The translations under genes were made by a program, and so were the position numbers. The notes under the pieces were generated by a model. That model was not told the origin of the DNA. It was given only the letters and a program-made list of their open reading frames with translations, and searched no databases. Of a stretch of 44,927 nt of DNA, positions 15,326 to 25,042 are shown piece by piece; position 1 is the stretch's first letter; each line of letters opens with the position of its first letter. The DNA comes from Akkermansiaceae bacterium (lineage in GTDB: Bacteria > Verrucomicrobiota > Verrucomicrobiia > Verrucomicrobiales > Akkermansiaceae): contig CANLKN010000021.1 in NCBI GenBank assembly GCA_947491475.1, forward strand, positions 1 through 44,927, in the 5' to 3' direction.

Positions 15326-18300
15326 TACTAATGGAACCGAAACTCAAACTCGCCACCTCGCTACTATGTCCTTTAATCCCGAAAACGGCGATTTCGAAAT
15401 GGGTTCCCCATTCCGCTACAGGAATCGCGGTTTTCGGGTTAATCTTCGCCCTGCTGAATGGGCTGCCGTTGAGCCGGGCCGACCAAGTCGCGGGCCGGGT
15501 GCTGGATGCGCCGCTGCCGTATCCCGATGGCTCGATCCGCTTTCATGTGCTGCCGGCTGGCGTAGTGCAGCGCGAGCCAGATTTCAAAGGCGGCTCCGCT
15601 GGTGGGTCCCGCGCAACCACGAATGCCTTCACCGATCATTTTGACGGCCCCCGCGATGCCCGCTGGGTGGATGTGGAGGGCCAGACCGAAGCCCGTGACG
15701 GCGTGCTGCGCAGCGTGAGCGATGGCGGAGTGACGATTGTTAACGGCCTTGTGGACGAACGGGCCAAGGTGCGGGTGCGGGCGGAGAAACAGCTCCAGTT
15801 CGGCATCGTGCTGCGCTACGAAAACAATGACAACTACGTCCTGGCGTTTTTCGAGCCGACGCAAAAAATTATCGCGGTGCATGAGCGGAAGAACGGCAGT
15901 TGGGGGCCGCATGTCACCGCGACGAAAATCGAGGGGGTGGCCGACGGCCCGGTCACGCTGGAGGCTGAGATTGCGGGGCCGGATCTGAAGCTGGTGCTCC
16001 GTGACAGCCAGGGGGGGACGTGGCAGGCGGCCTGCAAGCTGGGCACTTTTCTGCAGCCGGGTGCGGTGGGCATCTATTGCGATCCGGCCTCCGCCAAGGG
16101 CGCGCAGGAGTTTGATGACTTCGAGGCGGAGGGTTCCCTGGCGCAGGAAGCGGTCTTTGACCCGGCCAAGTCCGGCTTTGTGGCCTTGCCCGCGGGATCG
16201 CCAAGCCGGCCGTTGGTGCTGTTTCAGGAGAATTTCGACAGTGGCAAGTCGGGTTCGATGCCGGCGGTCATCGGTGGTGCCCAAGTGGTGGATGGACAGT
16301 TGCGGTTGAGCGGTGCCCAGGCTGTGGCGCTGGCCCAGGGCGTGCAACAAAAGGACGGATCGGTGAGTGTGACGGGAGATGCCGGCCTGCAATTCGGCGT
16401 GGTGCTGCGTTATCAGGACGCCGACAACTATCTGCTGGCGTTCTACTCGCCGGCCCAGAAAACCATCGGCTGGCATGAGCGGCGTAACGGTAATTTCGGC
16501 CCATGGGTGGCCGCGCGCGCCGTTCCCGAGCTCAAGTCCAAACGCGTGCGGTTGACGGCGGTGGTGGAGGGCGGCCGGATTCGCTCGCTGCTCACGGATG
16601 ACGAGGGCAACGCCTTTGTCTGCGCTGGCAAAGTCGAGCACCTCAAAGAGGCGGGCAGAGTCGGGGTTTACTTTGACACCGCCGCTGGACCGGGCGAACA
16701 AAAAGTGGATGATTTTGTGGCCAGCGGCCGGGGTGCCGTGGTTCAGGATGATGCCGTGCAGGTGGTTGTGCCGGCGAGCGTTCGCGGCGACGGCTTTGTG
16801 TGGAATCTCGGCGAGCAGGTTCAAGTAGAAGGCGCGCCTGCCGATTCCATCTGCGGCGAGGCGAAACTCAAAGCCATCGCGGTCAAATCCGCGGCGGACC
16901 TGACTTCCCCCGGGCAACAGCCAGAGCGTTTGTTTCCCACCCGCGCACCTTCGAGGGATTGGGTGCGCTTTCCTTCACCCGGCTTCAAGAACCCGGTCAC
17001 CGGCGTGATTTATCGCATGGCGGATCCGGTGGTGTGCGGCGTGGCGCTGGGCGGTTTGGACACCGGTTGCTTGGATCTTGAGTCCAGCGGGCTTTGGGGC
17101 TATTCTACCTTGTTTAACAGCCATCTGCCCCGCTCGGGGCCGATGAACGAGCCCGCCCTGGGATTGAGCGTCGGTGGGCGCACTTGGGTTTTGTGCAATC
17201 CCAAGGCAACGAAGGCTCACTTCGTGGGCACATTAATGGCCAACACGCTGCCCGGAGATGATCCCAGGCATATCGCCCCAGGCCCATTGGAGCTGAACGG
17301 AGTTTCGACGCCCCAAGAAATTCATTACCACGGCCACTATCCCATGGCCGATATGGAGTTTGAAACCGACGCGCCGGTGTCTGTGGGGATGCGCGCGTGG
17401 TCGCCGTTCCTGCCGGGAGACGAGGTGGGTTCGATGATGCCGGCGCTGTTCATGGAGGTGCATTTGCGCAACGAGTCGGGCCAGCGCCAGAGCGGCTCGG
17501 TGGCGGTGAATTTCCCCGGCCCACTGCCGGCGGAGGCGGATACGGTGACGTTTCAGCGCCAGGAGCGGGTGGAGGGGGAATTGCGGGGGCTGCAAGTCAG
17601 CGGCCGGCGCGCCACCTACGTGCTGGGGGCGATAGGCGAGCCGCGCGTCCGCACCGGGGCGGGCCTCGGCACGAACCCCGAGGCGTGGGCCCGGATTCAG
17701 ACCAGCCTGCCGACGGCCGGCACCAACCAGTCCGGCGGGTCTGCGGCGGTGGATTTCGATCTGGCGGCGGGCGAGCAGAAAGTCGTTCGCTTCGTGGCCA
17801 GTTGGTATTCGCCGCAGTGGTATGGCGGGGGAAGCTGGGGCTTCACCAAGGAGCCCAAGGATGGCGTGTGGGGACAGCCGCTGGGCCAGTTGGGCACCTA
17901 CACGCACATGTATGCGAAGCATTGGCCGGATGCCTGGCAGACGGCGCAGGCCGCCGCCCAGGGATATGATGGTTTGCAGCAGCGCGTGCTCGGCTGGCAG
18001 GCGGAGGTTTTCAACGACCTGACGCTGCCCGCCTGGCTGCGCGAGGGTTTGGTAAATGTGCTCTACCTCATCACCGAGACCGGCCTGTGGACGCAAAAGG
18101 ACGCCAGCTTCAAGCCGGAATTCAAGGAAGAGGACGGCCTCTTTGGCATGTGCGAGAGTCCGCGGGCGTGTCCCCAGATTGAATGCATTCCGTGCTCGTT
18201 CTACGGAAACATTCCCGTGGTGTATTTCTTTCCCAAGGCGGCGCTGTCCACCCTGCGCGGCTACAAAAATTATCAGGACGCCGAGGGCGCCCCGCCGTGG

Positions 18301-19305
18301 ATCTTCGGGCCGGCGGTGGATTTCAAATGGCCCCGGCGCGGTTACCAGGTGACGATGAATCCGGCCTGCTACACCGAGATGGTGTCCCGCTACTGGAAAA
18401 CGCACGGTGACTCGGAGTTTCTCAAGGAATTTTATCCGTCGGTCAAGAAGACCACCGAGTTTACTATGGGTATGAATCGCGGTCCGGGCGGGATCATCGC
18501 CATGCCGGATCACCGGGTCAGCGACAACCCCAACGGCAGCGGCATGTCGCCGGAGACGGAGTGGTTTGAGTTCCTCCAATGGTATGGCTACGCGACCCAT
18601 CCCGGCGCGGTGAAGCTGGCACAGTTGCGCACGGTGGCTGCCATGGCCCGGGCCGTGGGCGATGTCGAGTTCGCCGAGAAGTGCGACCGCGTGACCGCCG
18701 AGGGAATGCAGTTCATGGAGGACAAGCTGTGGATGAAGGACGGCGGCTACTACCGCAACTTCATCGAGGAATCCACGGGCCGCAAATCCGACCACATCTT
18801 TGCCTATCAGCTCGATGGGGAATGGATGGCGATGTTCAATGGCGTGCCGAGCGTGTTCCCGAAGGAGCGCGTGAAGACTGTGCTGCGAACCGTGCGCGAG
18901 AAGAACGTGCCGCACACCCGATATGGTGCCGTGAACCTTGTCAACCCGGACGGCACGATCATGCCCTATGGTGGCTTCCCCCTGGCCGGATTTTACGAGC
19001 CGTATGACTTCTTCACGCCGGAGTTGTTCATGCTCTCGATGACCTATATTTACGCCGGCGAAAAGGACTTCGGCCTCGAACTGGGCCGGCGTTGCCAGCA
19101 AAACATCGCGCTGGAGCAGGGCATGACATGGGACGGCGCGAACGTGATTCGCGGCAACACCGGCGAGCGCGGCTTCGGCAATGACTATTACCAGAACATG
19201 ATGATGTGGTCCTACCCCGCAGCCCTCGCGGGCGGGGACATCACCGGCCCGATGAAGGGTGGCGGCCTGGTGGAGCGGGTGATCCAGGCGGCAAAGGCCA
19301 AGTGA
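15322..19305 (+). CDS. GH116/DUF608-like glycoside hydrolase with duplicated concanavalin-like N-terminal domains
   Basis: The start at 15322 (ATGA overlap with the upstream remnant) or 15331 puts the hydrophobic export segment (TGIAVFGLIFALLNGLPLSR) within the first ~60 residues; the frame is open back to 15208. The protein has 1327 residues. Two homologous beta-sandwich modules lie at about 106-270 and 303-470; both have the pattern QFG(I/V)VLRY, DNY(V/L)LAF, then HER(K/R)NG. The GH116 N-terminal sandwich begins about 537 (CGVALGGLDTGCLDLESSG). The (alpha/alpha)6 domain runs from about 885 to the end (LVNVLYLITETGLWTQ near 910, ECIPCSFYGNIPVVYFFP, ETEWFEFLQW with Glu about 1083, FAYQLDGEWMA). 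Activity is probably an exo-beta-glycosidase; the specificity is unknown. It is the first gene of a six-gene run. Confidence 0.77.
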   Translation: MILMEPKLKLATSLLCPLIPKTAISKWVPHSATGIAVFGLIFALLNGLPLSRADQVAGRVLDAPLPYPDGSIRFHVLPAGVVQREPDFKGGSAGGSRATTNAFTDHFDGPRDARWVDVEGQTEARDGVLRSVSDGGVTIVNGLVDERAKVRVRAEKQLQFGIVLRYENNDNYVLAFFEPTQKIIAVHERKNGSWGPHVTATKIEGVADGPVTLEAEIAGPDLKLVLRDSQGGTWQAACKLGTFLQPGAVGIYCDPASAKGAQEFDDFEAEGSLAQEAVFDPAKSGFVALPAGSPSRPLVLFQENFDSGKSGSMPAVIGGAQVVDGQLRLSGAQAVALAQGVQQKDGSVSVTGDAGLQFGVVLRYQDADNYLLAFYSPAQKTIGWHERRNGNFGPWVAARAVPELKSKRVRLTAVVEGGRIRSLLTDDEGNAFVCAGKVEHLKEAGRVGVYFDTAAGPGEQKVDDFVASGRGAVVQDDAVQVVVPASVRGDGFVWNLGEQVQVEGAPADSICGEAKLKAIAVKSAADLTSPGQQPERLFPTRAPSRDWVRFPSPGFKNPVTGVIYRMADPVVCGVALGGLDTGCLDLESSGLWGYSTLFNSHLPRSGPMNEPALGLSVGGRTWVLCNPKATKAHFVGTLMANTLPGDDPRHIAPGPLELNGVSTPQEIHYHGHYPMADMEFETDAPVSVGMRAWSPFLPGDEVGSMMPALFMEVHLRNESGQRQSGSVAVNFPGPLPAEADTVTFQRQERVEGELRGLQVSGRRATYVLGAIGEPRVRTGAGLGTNPEAWARIQTSLPTAGTNQSGGSAAVDFDLAAGEQKVVRFVASWYSPQWYGGGSWGFTKEPKDGVWGQPLGQLGTYTHMYAKHWPDAWQTAQAAAQGYDGLQQRVLGWQAEVFNDLTLPAWLREGLVNVLYLITETGLWTQKDASFKPEFKEEDGLFGMCESPRACPQIECIPCSFYGNIPVVYFFPKAALSTLRGYKNYQDAEGAPPWIFGPAVDFKWPRRGYQVTMNPACYTEMVSRYWKTHGDSEFLKEFYPSVKKTTEFTMGMNRGPGGIIAMPDHRVSDNPNGSGMSPETEWFEFLQWYGYATHPGAVKLAQLRTVAAMARAVGDVEFAEKCDRVTAEGMQFMEDKLWMKDGGYYRNFIEESTGRKSDHIFAYQLDGEWMAMFNGVPSVFPKERVKTVLRTVREKNVPHTRYGAVNLVNPDGTIMPYGGFPLAGFYEPYDFFTPELFMLSMTYIYAGEKDFGLELGRRCQQNIALEQGMTWDGANVIRGNTGERGFGNDYYQNMMMWSYPAALAGGDITGPMKGGGLVERVIQAAKAK

Positions 19306-19324
19306 CCTTTTCAAAACTAACCAA

Positions 19325-22300
19325 ATGAAAACCATATCCGGCCTCGGCTGTTGCAAACTGATGATAGGTATGGCGCTGGCCGCCGGCGTTCACGCGGAAA
19401 CCTGGGATCTGGCCCGCGATTGGAGCGATGCGGCCAACCCGAACGGCGTCTGGTCATATGAGCAGGCCCCGGATCTGAGCCAGGCCAAGTCCACCACCGT
19501 CGCCACGCAGTCCGGTGAGATCCGCGTCCTCACTTTGGATGCCGCCTCAAGCACGGGCCGGACGTTGCTAGATAAGCCGGTGGCGCAATGGCTGGGCGCG
19601 GGCAACGCGGACTTTCCGAAAGGCGATCAGCCCGCTTGGACGGCGGGCGGCATTCCGGGAGTCTTTCGCAGCACCGGCGCGAGTGCGCATGACATGCCGA
19701 AAAACCGCGTCGGCATCCACGCGCCCACGGTGATTCGCTGGACGGCTCCGCGTCAGATGATCGTGGATATCACGGGCGGTGTCTGGATGCCCCGTGACCT
19801 GGGCCGGATCAACGGCGTCACGATCGGCAAGACATCCCGCAGTGGCAAAGAGGCGTCGTTTCTGGTGGAGGACGCCCCCGTGCCCGGCCGCCCCGCGAGT
19901 TTCAATTCTGATCATCTGCTCACCCTGTCGCATCTCGCAAAAATGGCGCACGGCTCGGACGGCATGCTGCGCAGTGTCGCGGTTGAAGCGGGCGATTCCC
20001 TCTGGCTGTGGATCAAGGTGCGCAATGGCGACAATGACTTTGTCGGTGTGGATCTGAGCATTTCCGAATCGGGCGAGGCATCCGCAGCAAATGCGTCCAC
20101 GCTTGCCCCCGGCCCGCGCCTGTTTCCGATTGACGGCCCGGCCAGTCAGTGGGCGCAATTCAAAGCGGAAGGATTTTCCGCCCCGGTCACCGGGGCGGTC
20201 TATCGCCGTGACACGCCCGCCACCTGCGGTGTGCCGCTGGGCGGCGTGGACACGGGCTGCATTGATTTTGAGACGAGCGGGCTTTGGGGATACTCGACGA
20301 TTTTCAACACGCACATCCCGCGCCGCGGACCGATCAACACCCCGATGCTGGGTTTGAGCGTGGGCGGGCAAACGTGGGTGCTGTGCGATCCGGATCAAAC
20401 GAAGCCGGGGCAGGGCAACTTCCAGCCGCCGTTCTGCTACTACTTCCCGCAGCACCAGAATTTCCTGAATGCGCAGGGTAAGCCGATGGCCGAGCCGTAT
20501 GTCCAGACCCTGCCGTTTGCCACGCTGAAGACCGCGCGGGAAATCCATTACTGGGGGCATTATCCGGTGGCCGATCTGGAATTCGAAACCGACGCGCCGG
20601 TGCAGGTGGGAATGCGCGCGTGGTCGCCGTTTTTTCCCGGCGACGTCAAGGCATCGGCCATGCCAGCGGCGGCGTTCGATGTGCACCTGCGCAACACCAG
20701 CGGCCAACGGCAGAAGGGCAGCGTGGCCTTCAGCTTTCCCGGGCCGACCGTGCGCGAGGGCGGCACGAATCATTTTGCGCGCTCGCCAATGGCTGCGGGC
20801 TTGACCGGAACCTTGGTGGAATCGCCAAAGGCCAGTTATGTCCTCGCAGTCCAGGATGAGAAGCAAGTGCGCCTGGGCGGTGACCTGGCGGACAGCGCTG
20901 AGGCGTGGGGCAAACTGGGCACGACCCTGCCGCAACCGGCGGCATCACACGGCGGCAGTTCGGTGGCGGTGGACTTTGATCTGGCAATGGGGGAAACCAA
21001 AGTCGTGCGCTATGTCCTGGCCTGGAGCGCGCCCGAATGGAACGTGGGCGGCAAAAATTGGTCGTCGCAAACCACGACCTACAAGCACATGTATGCACGG
21101 TTTTTCCCCGATGCGAAGACCACCGCGCAGTTGATGGCAAAACGGCACGGGGAACTGCTCAGCCGTGTGCTCGCGTGGCAGCAAGTGGTTTACAGCGACA
21201 AAAACACTCCAGGCTGGCTCGCGGATTCCCTCATCAACGTGCTCCATCTCATTGCCGAAACCGGAATGTGGGCGCAGAGCGGCCGACCGTTAGGCGACTG
21301 GGTGCGGCCGGAAGACGGCCTGTTCGGCATGAACGAATGCCCGCGGACCTGCCCGCAGATCGAGTGCATCCCCTGCGGATTTTACGGCAACCTGCCGCTG
21401 GTATATTTCTTCCCGGAACTCGCCCTGTCCACCTACCGCGGCTACGCGGCGTATCAATTCGACGACGGCGCGGCTCCGTGGGTGTGGGGCGGTTGGACCG
21501 GCGGGTTCGAACCGCCGGTGGAATTCGGCAAACCGGCCCGCGGCTATCAGCACGCCTCCAACGGCATCTCGCTGGCCGGGATGATCGACCGCTACCTGGT
21601 GGTTCACGGCGATCCGGACGGCAGCTTTGTCCGCGAGTTCTACCCGATGGTGAAGCGCAACCTGATCTACACCATGAACCTTTCGCAGCGGAAGGATTTC
21701 TCTGTCGGGCAACGCGCCATCGCCATGCCGGACCACGACCGCACCGAGTGGTTTGAGGCGGGCAACCCGGCGTGGTTTGGCATGACCGCGCACATGGCCG
21801 GTCTGCGCAACGCGCAAATCCAGATCGGAGAGCGCCTGGCAAAACTCGCTGGCGACCCGCCGTTTGAAAAACAATGCCAGGAGTGGCGGGCCGCCGCCAG
21901 CGAAGCCACGGAGCGCGACTTGTGGAATGGCGGCTACTATCTCAACTGCTTCGATCCCGTCAGCAAGCAGAAGGACGATCTGGTGTTTGGCTATCAGTTG
22001 GACGGACAATGGATCAATTTGCAGCACGGGCTGAAGGACGCGTTCCCAAAGGACCGGGTGAAGACCACGCTGCAGACGATCCGCGACGGCAACGCCAAAA
22101 TCAGCAAATTCGGCGTTGTGAATTACGCCCATGCCGACGGTTCGCCCGCGCCGGTGGGCGGCTACGGGACCTACAGTTATTTCCCGCCCGAGTTGCTGAT
22201 GCTGGCCATGACCTATATGTATGAGGGCGACCGCGAGTTCGGCATCGATCTCGCCAAACGTTGCTGGGAAAACATCGTGTGCCGCCAGCGCTATACCTGG

Positions 22301-22483
22301 GACATGCCCAACGTGATGCGCGGCGATCAGGATACCGGCGAGCGGGGGTTCTACAACGGCGGCCACGATTATTATCAGAACATGATCCTCTGGCACCTGC
22401 CTGCCGCATTGGCAGGACAGGATCTCGGCGGCCCGGCAAAACCCAACGGCCTGGTGGAGCGGGTGATCCAGGCGGCCAAATGA
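19325..22483 (+). CDS. GH116/DUF608-like glycoside hydrolase, secreted
   Basis: The 1052-residue protein has signal peptide MKTISGLGCCKLMIGMALAA and further residues to GVHA. An N-terminal region (about 20-250) is unlike that of its upstream neighbour and may be a carbohydrate-binding sandwich. The GH116 sandwich starts near 285 (TCGVPLGGVDTGCIDFETSG). The catalytic helical domain includes LINVLHLIAETGMWAQ (about 636), QIECIPCGFYGNLPLVYFFP, DRTEWFEAGNPAWFG (Glu about 811) and FGYQLDGQWI. It ends in GLVERVIQAAK. The stop overlaps the ATG of the next gene (ATGA at 22480). The start CCAAATGAAAA lacks a Shine-Dalgarno sequence but matches the starts at 22510 and 25052. It is a tandem paralogue of the preceding gene, so related but distinct linkages are likely substrates. 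Confidence 0.78.
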   Translation: MKTISGLGCCKLMIGMALAAGVHAETWDLARDWSDAANPNGVWSYEQAPDLSQAKSTTVATQSGEIRVLTLDAASSTGRTLLDKPVAQWLGAGNADFPKGDQPAWTAGGIPGVFRSTGASAHDMPKNRVGIHAPTVIRWTAPRQMIVDITGGVWMPRDLGRINGVTIGKTSRSGKEASFLVEDAPVPGRPASFNSDHLLTLSHLAKMAHGSDGMLRSVAVEAGDSLWLWIKVRNGDNDFVGVDLSISESGEASAANASTLAPGPRLFPIDGPASQWAQFKAEGFSAPVTGAVYRRDTPATCGVPLGGVDTGCIDFETSGLWGYSTIFNTHIPRRGPINTPMLGLSVGGQTWVLCDPDQTKPGQGNFQPPFCYYFPQHQNFLNAQGKPMAEPYVQTLPFATLKTAREIHYWGHYPVADLEFETDAPVQVGMRAWSPFFPGDVKASAMPAAAFDVHLRNTSGQRQKGSVAFSFPGPTVREGGTNHFARSPMAAGLTGTLVESPKASYVLAVQDEKQVRLGGDLADSAEAWGKLGTTLPQPAASHGGSSVAVDFDLAMGETKVVRYVLAWSAPEWNVGGKNWSSQTTTYKHMYARFFPDAKTTAQLMAKRHGELLSRVLAWQQVVYSDKNTPGWLADSLINVLHLIAETGMWAQSGRPLGDWVRPEDGLFGMNECPRTCPQIECIPCGFYGNLPLVYFFPELALSTYRGYAAYQFDDGAAPWVWGGWTGGFEPPVEFGKPARGYQHASNGISLAGMIDRYLVVHGDPDGSFVREFYPMVKRNLIYTMNLSQRKDFSVGQRAIAMPDHDRTEWFEAGNPAWFGMTAHMAGLRNAQIQIGERLAKLAGDPPFEKQCQEWRAAASEATERDLWNGGYYLNCFDPVSKQKDDLVFGYQLDGQWINLQHGLKDAFPKDRVKTTLQTIRDGNAKISKFGVVNYAHADGSPAPVGGYGTYSYFPPELLMLAMTYMYEGDREFGIDLAKRCWENIVCRQRYTWDMPNVMRGDQDTGERGFYNGGHDYYQNMILWHLPAALAGQDLGGPAKPNGLVERVIQAAK

Positions 22484-22515
22484 AACCGAAACAAATGAAA
22501 ACGAAACAAATGAAA
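22480..22515 (+). repeat. Tandem 15-bp repeat containing three in-frame ATGs
   Basis: The unit GAAACAAATGAAA recurs with 15-nt period at the junction of the GH116-like and GH95-like genes, placing ATGs at 22480, 22495 and 22510. The last ATG aligns with the starts of the neighbouring genes (MKxVSG). It looks like slippage expansion of the start region. Confidence 0.7.
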
Positions 22516-24978
22516 GCCGTATCCGGCTTTGGCCGGGGGCAAAGGATGTTGGGCCTGGCCCTGGCAATGCTCGTGTCACCAATGGCTGTCGGCTTCGCGG
22601 CGGCCACGCCAGTGGCGGAACCTGAAACCATCCCAGGCACGCGGATGCGCGTGGATTGGCAGGCACTCGTCTCGGGGCACAATCTCAATCTGCCCAAACT
22701 GCCGGATAACTTCAACGATTCCCTGCGGATAGGGAACGGTGACATCGGCGTGGCGGTTTACGCGGTTCCCGAGTGTTTGGTTCTCTCGGTAGCCAAGAAC
22801 GACTTGCTGGATTATCGCTGTTTGGAGCCGGGTAATTTCACTCTGCCGCCCACCGCCAAGCCGGCGGGGGCGATCCGTTTTAGAAACGCCAAGCCCGGAA
22901 ACCCCACAGCCCAGGTCCGTCATGATATCTGGAATGGGGAGATCGATGTCCGCTCCGAAAATGCGGCATCGCCTGAAATCAGAACCTTGGTTTCAAAAAA
23001 ACGCAATTTGATCGTAACGGAATACCAACCGGCCAACGGGCAGGACTTCGATATCGAGATCGCACGCAACAAGGACAACAGCACCAGCAAGATCACGAAT
23101 ACGCCGGAACTGGGAGTTGAGGGACGGGATTTCTGGGTTCGGTATCAGTTTCCTCCCGACCCGGATACCTACCCCGGCGGTTTTGAATATGTGATGTATG
23201 GCCGGGTCATCGGGGGCGAGGTGACCAAGGCAGATGTGGTGAGCGATTTCACAAATGTGCAGCAAACGCCGGAGACTATATCGAGCTTTGCCCGGATGCG
23301 GATGAAGTCGTCAACTGCGGTGACGGTTCTGGTCGCGGTGGTCACCACGCGTGACAGCGCGAATCCCATGCAGAAAGCCAAGTCGGAGGTTGACAGCGCG
23401 CAGAGCGTCGGGCTCGCGCAGTTGCGACTGGAGCATGCCGGGTTGTGGCATGAATTCTGGAGGAAATCCTTCGTCCAACTGGCCGACCGGGATTTTGTGA
23501 ACCAGCAGTGGTTTCTGAGCCTGTATCATCTGGCCTGCATCACACGACCGGGAGCCATCGCCCCCGGTATGTTTGGTCCGTGGATATGGGAGGACTTCCC
23601 CGGCTGGGGTAATGACAACCATTGGGACTACAATATGCAATCGACCATCTGGGGCGCATTCTCGAGCAACCATCATGAGCTGACTGAGGCATATCACCAG
23701 GCCGCCTTCGACCTGCTGCCCGCTGCGAAACTGGGCACAGCAGAGTATGGTAATTTCCCCGGGGCCAAGTACCCCGTTTTGTCGTGGCCCAGGAATTATA
23801 CCCAAATTGCCGTTTCCAGGAAGTACGGAGGTCCGTTTGTAAATGGCTTTGTCGCCCAGCCGCTCTGGTGGTATTATCAATATAGTCAAGACAAGACGTT
23901 TCTCCGTGAGAAAGGGTATCCGGTTATTAAGGCGTGTGCTGAGTTCTATGAGCACTTCGTGCAGCGCGCACCGGACGGCAAATACGACATGCCGCCCACC
24001 GAGGTTTGGGACTTGGTTTCTCAATCAGTCGGAAAAATAGCCGATTCCAGGAACAGCACCATAGATCTGGCATTTGCAAAGATGCTATTCAGGATGGCGT
24101 CTGCGGCGAGCAAGGTTTTGGGCGTAGATGCCGACAAGTGTGGTGTCTGGGATAATATTGCGAACAACTTGCGAGACTATCCTACGGCAGTTATTGATGG
24201 GAAAGATTTCAAGCCAGTCGATCGCCGAGCGGCGGGAGCAATGCCGCTTTACACCTCCCGCAGCTTTCCATCCGGTAAAGTGCTGGTTGCCTACGAAAAC
24301 TATCCCGTCGTCGAATACAATGTTCCGCCCTGGACGATGCCGATTTTCCCGGGGGGCGATATCGGCCTGCACAGTCTGCCGAAAGAACAAGAACTGGCCC
24401 TCCGGACATTGGAGATTACTCCCTACTATCTTTGGGATGACTTAGTGATGCTTTCCATGGCGTGGATACGGCTTGGGCACGACCAGCTTGATGTCGCCGA
24501 AAAACACGCGCGCTCACTAGTCCGTACCAATGGAATGCAATCCTATCCAAGAGATTGCTGGCCGGCTCGATTTGGAATTTTCACACACTTGCTGGGCTGG
24601 CCCATTGTGGTCAATGAGAGCCTGGTTCAGAGCTACACCGGTCAGATTCGCGTGTCCCCGGTGAAGCTGAAGAACGCCGCCCGTTTCGCCCGCTTGCGGG
24701 CCGAGGGCGCGTTCCTGCTCAGCGGCGAAATCCAGAGTGGCGGCAAGGTGTCGTATCTGGCCATCACCAGCGAAGTCGGGCGGCCATGCAATCTGGTGCG
24801 GCCTTGGGATGGCCCGGTGCGGGTGCGCCGCCTGGATTCGATGGCGGAGGTGACGGTGGCGGAGAAGGACGGCGTGCTGACGTTCCCTACAACCGCCGGA
24901 GCCACCTACGTGCTGGACCGTCCTGATGCGCCATGGGAATCACAACCGGTCACCGACATCGCGCAAACTTCCAAATAG
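22480..24978 (+). CDS. GH95-like (clan GH-L type) glycoside hydrolase, secreted
   Basis: There are 832 residues from ATG 22480, although ATG 22510 gives the N-terminus MKAVSGFGRG shared with neighbouring genes. A signal peptide follows (QRMLGLALAMLVSPMAVGFA). The N-terminal sandwich has FNDSLRIGNGDIGVAVYAVP, the GNG-xxG opening of GH95/DUF5703-type proteins. The helical barrel includes WGNDNHWDYNMQSTIWGAFS, GFVAQPLWWYYQYSQD and PTEVWDLVSQS. A small C-terminal sandwich follows (KLKNAARFARLRAEGAFLLS). Known relatives remove alpha-L-fucose or alpha-L-galactose by inversion; which sugar applies here cannot be said. Unlike its neighbours it lacks the GLVERVIQAAK tail. The stretch from about 23800 to 24640 looks richer in A/T than its surroundings. 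Confidence 0.65.
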   Translation: MKPKQMKTKQMKAVSGFGRGQRMLGLALAMLVSPMAVGFAAATPVAEPETIPGTRMRVDWQALVSGHNLNLPKLPDNFNDSLRIGNGDIGVAVYAVPECLVLSVAKNDLLDYRCLEPGNFTLPPTAKPAGAIRFRNAKPGNPTAQVRHDIWNGEIDVRSENAASPEIRTLVSKKRNLIVTEYQPANGQDFDIEIARNKDNSTSKITNTPELGVEGRDFWVRYQFPPDPDTYPGGFEYVMYGRVIGGEVTKADVVSDFTNVQQTPETISSFARMRMKSSTAVTVLVAVVTTRDSANPMQKAKSEVDSAQSVGLAQLRLEHAGLWHEFWRKSFVQLADRDFVNQQWFLSLYHLACITRPGAIAPGMFGPWIWEDFPGWGNDNHWDYNMQSTIWGAFSSNHHELTEAYHQAAFDLLPAAKLGTAEYGNFPGAKYPVLSWPRNYTQIAVSRKYGGPFVNGFVAQPLWWYYQYSQDKTFLREKGYPVIKACAEFYEHFVQRAPDGKYDMPPTEVWDLVSQSVGKIADSRNSTIDLAFAKMLFRMASAASKVLGVDADKCGVWDNIANNLRDYPTAVIDGKDFKPVDRRAAGAMPLYTSRSFPSGKVLVAYENYPVVEYNVPPWTMPIFPGGDIGLHSLPKEQELALRTLEITPYYLWDDLVMLSMAWIRLGHDQLDVAEKHARSLVRTNGMQSYPRDCWPARFGIFTHLLGWPIVVNESLVQSYTGQIRVSPVKLKNAARFARLRAEGAFLLSGEIQSGGKVSYLAITSEVGRPCNLVRPWDGPVRVRRLDSMAEVTVAEKDGVLTFPTTAGATYVLDRPDAPWESQPVTDIAQTSK

Positions 24979-25042
24979 TTCAATGAACTCATGATCGGGT
25001 ATTGCGGCATCCGCCACTGACTAACTCTCAAAACCAAACCAA

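Noticed and set aside
17233-19356. 707-codon minus-strand frame opposite the first GH116-like gene
   Set aside because: It is rich in His, Arg and Leu with no recognisable motif, and is the shadow of conserved GH116 sequence on the other strand.
22480-22515. Possible CRISPR-like repeat array
   Set aside because: The repeats are contiguous 15-nt units in a start region without spacers. No CRISPR array or cas gene was seen in the window.
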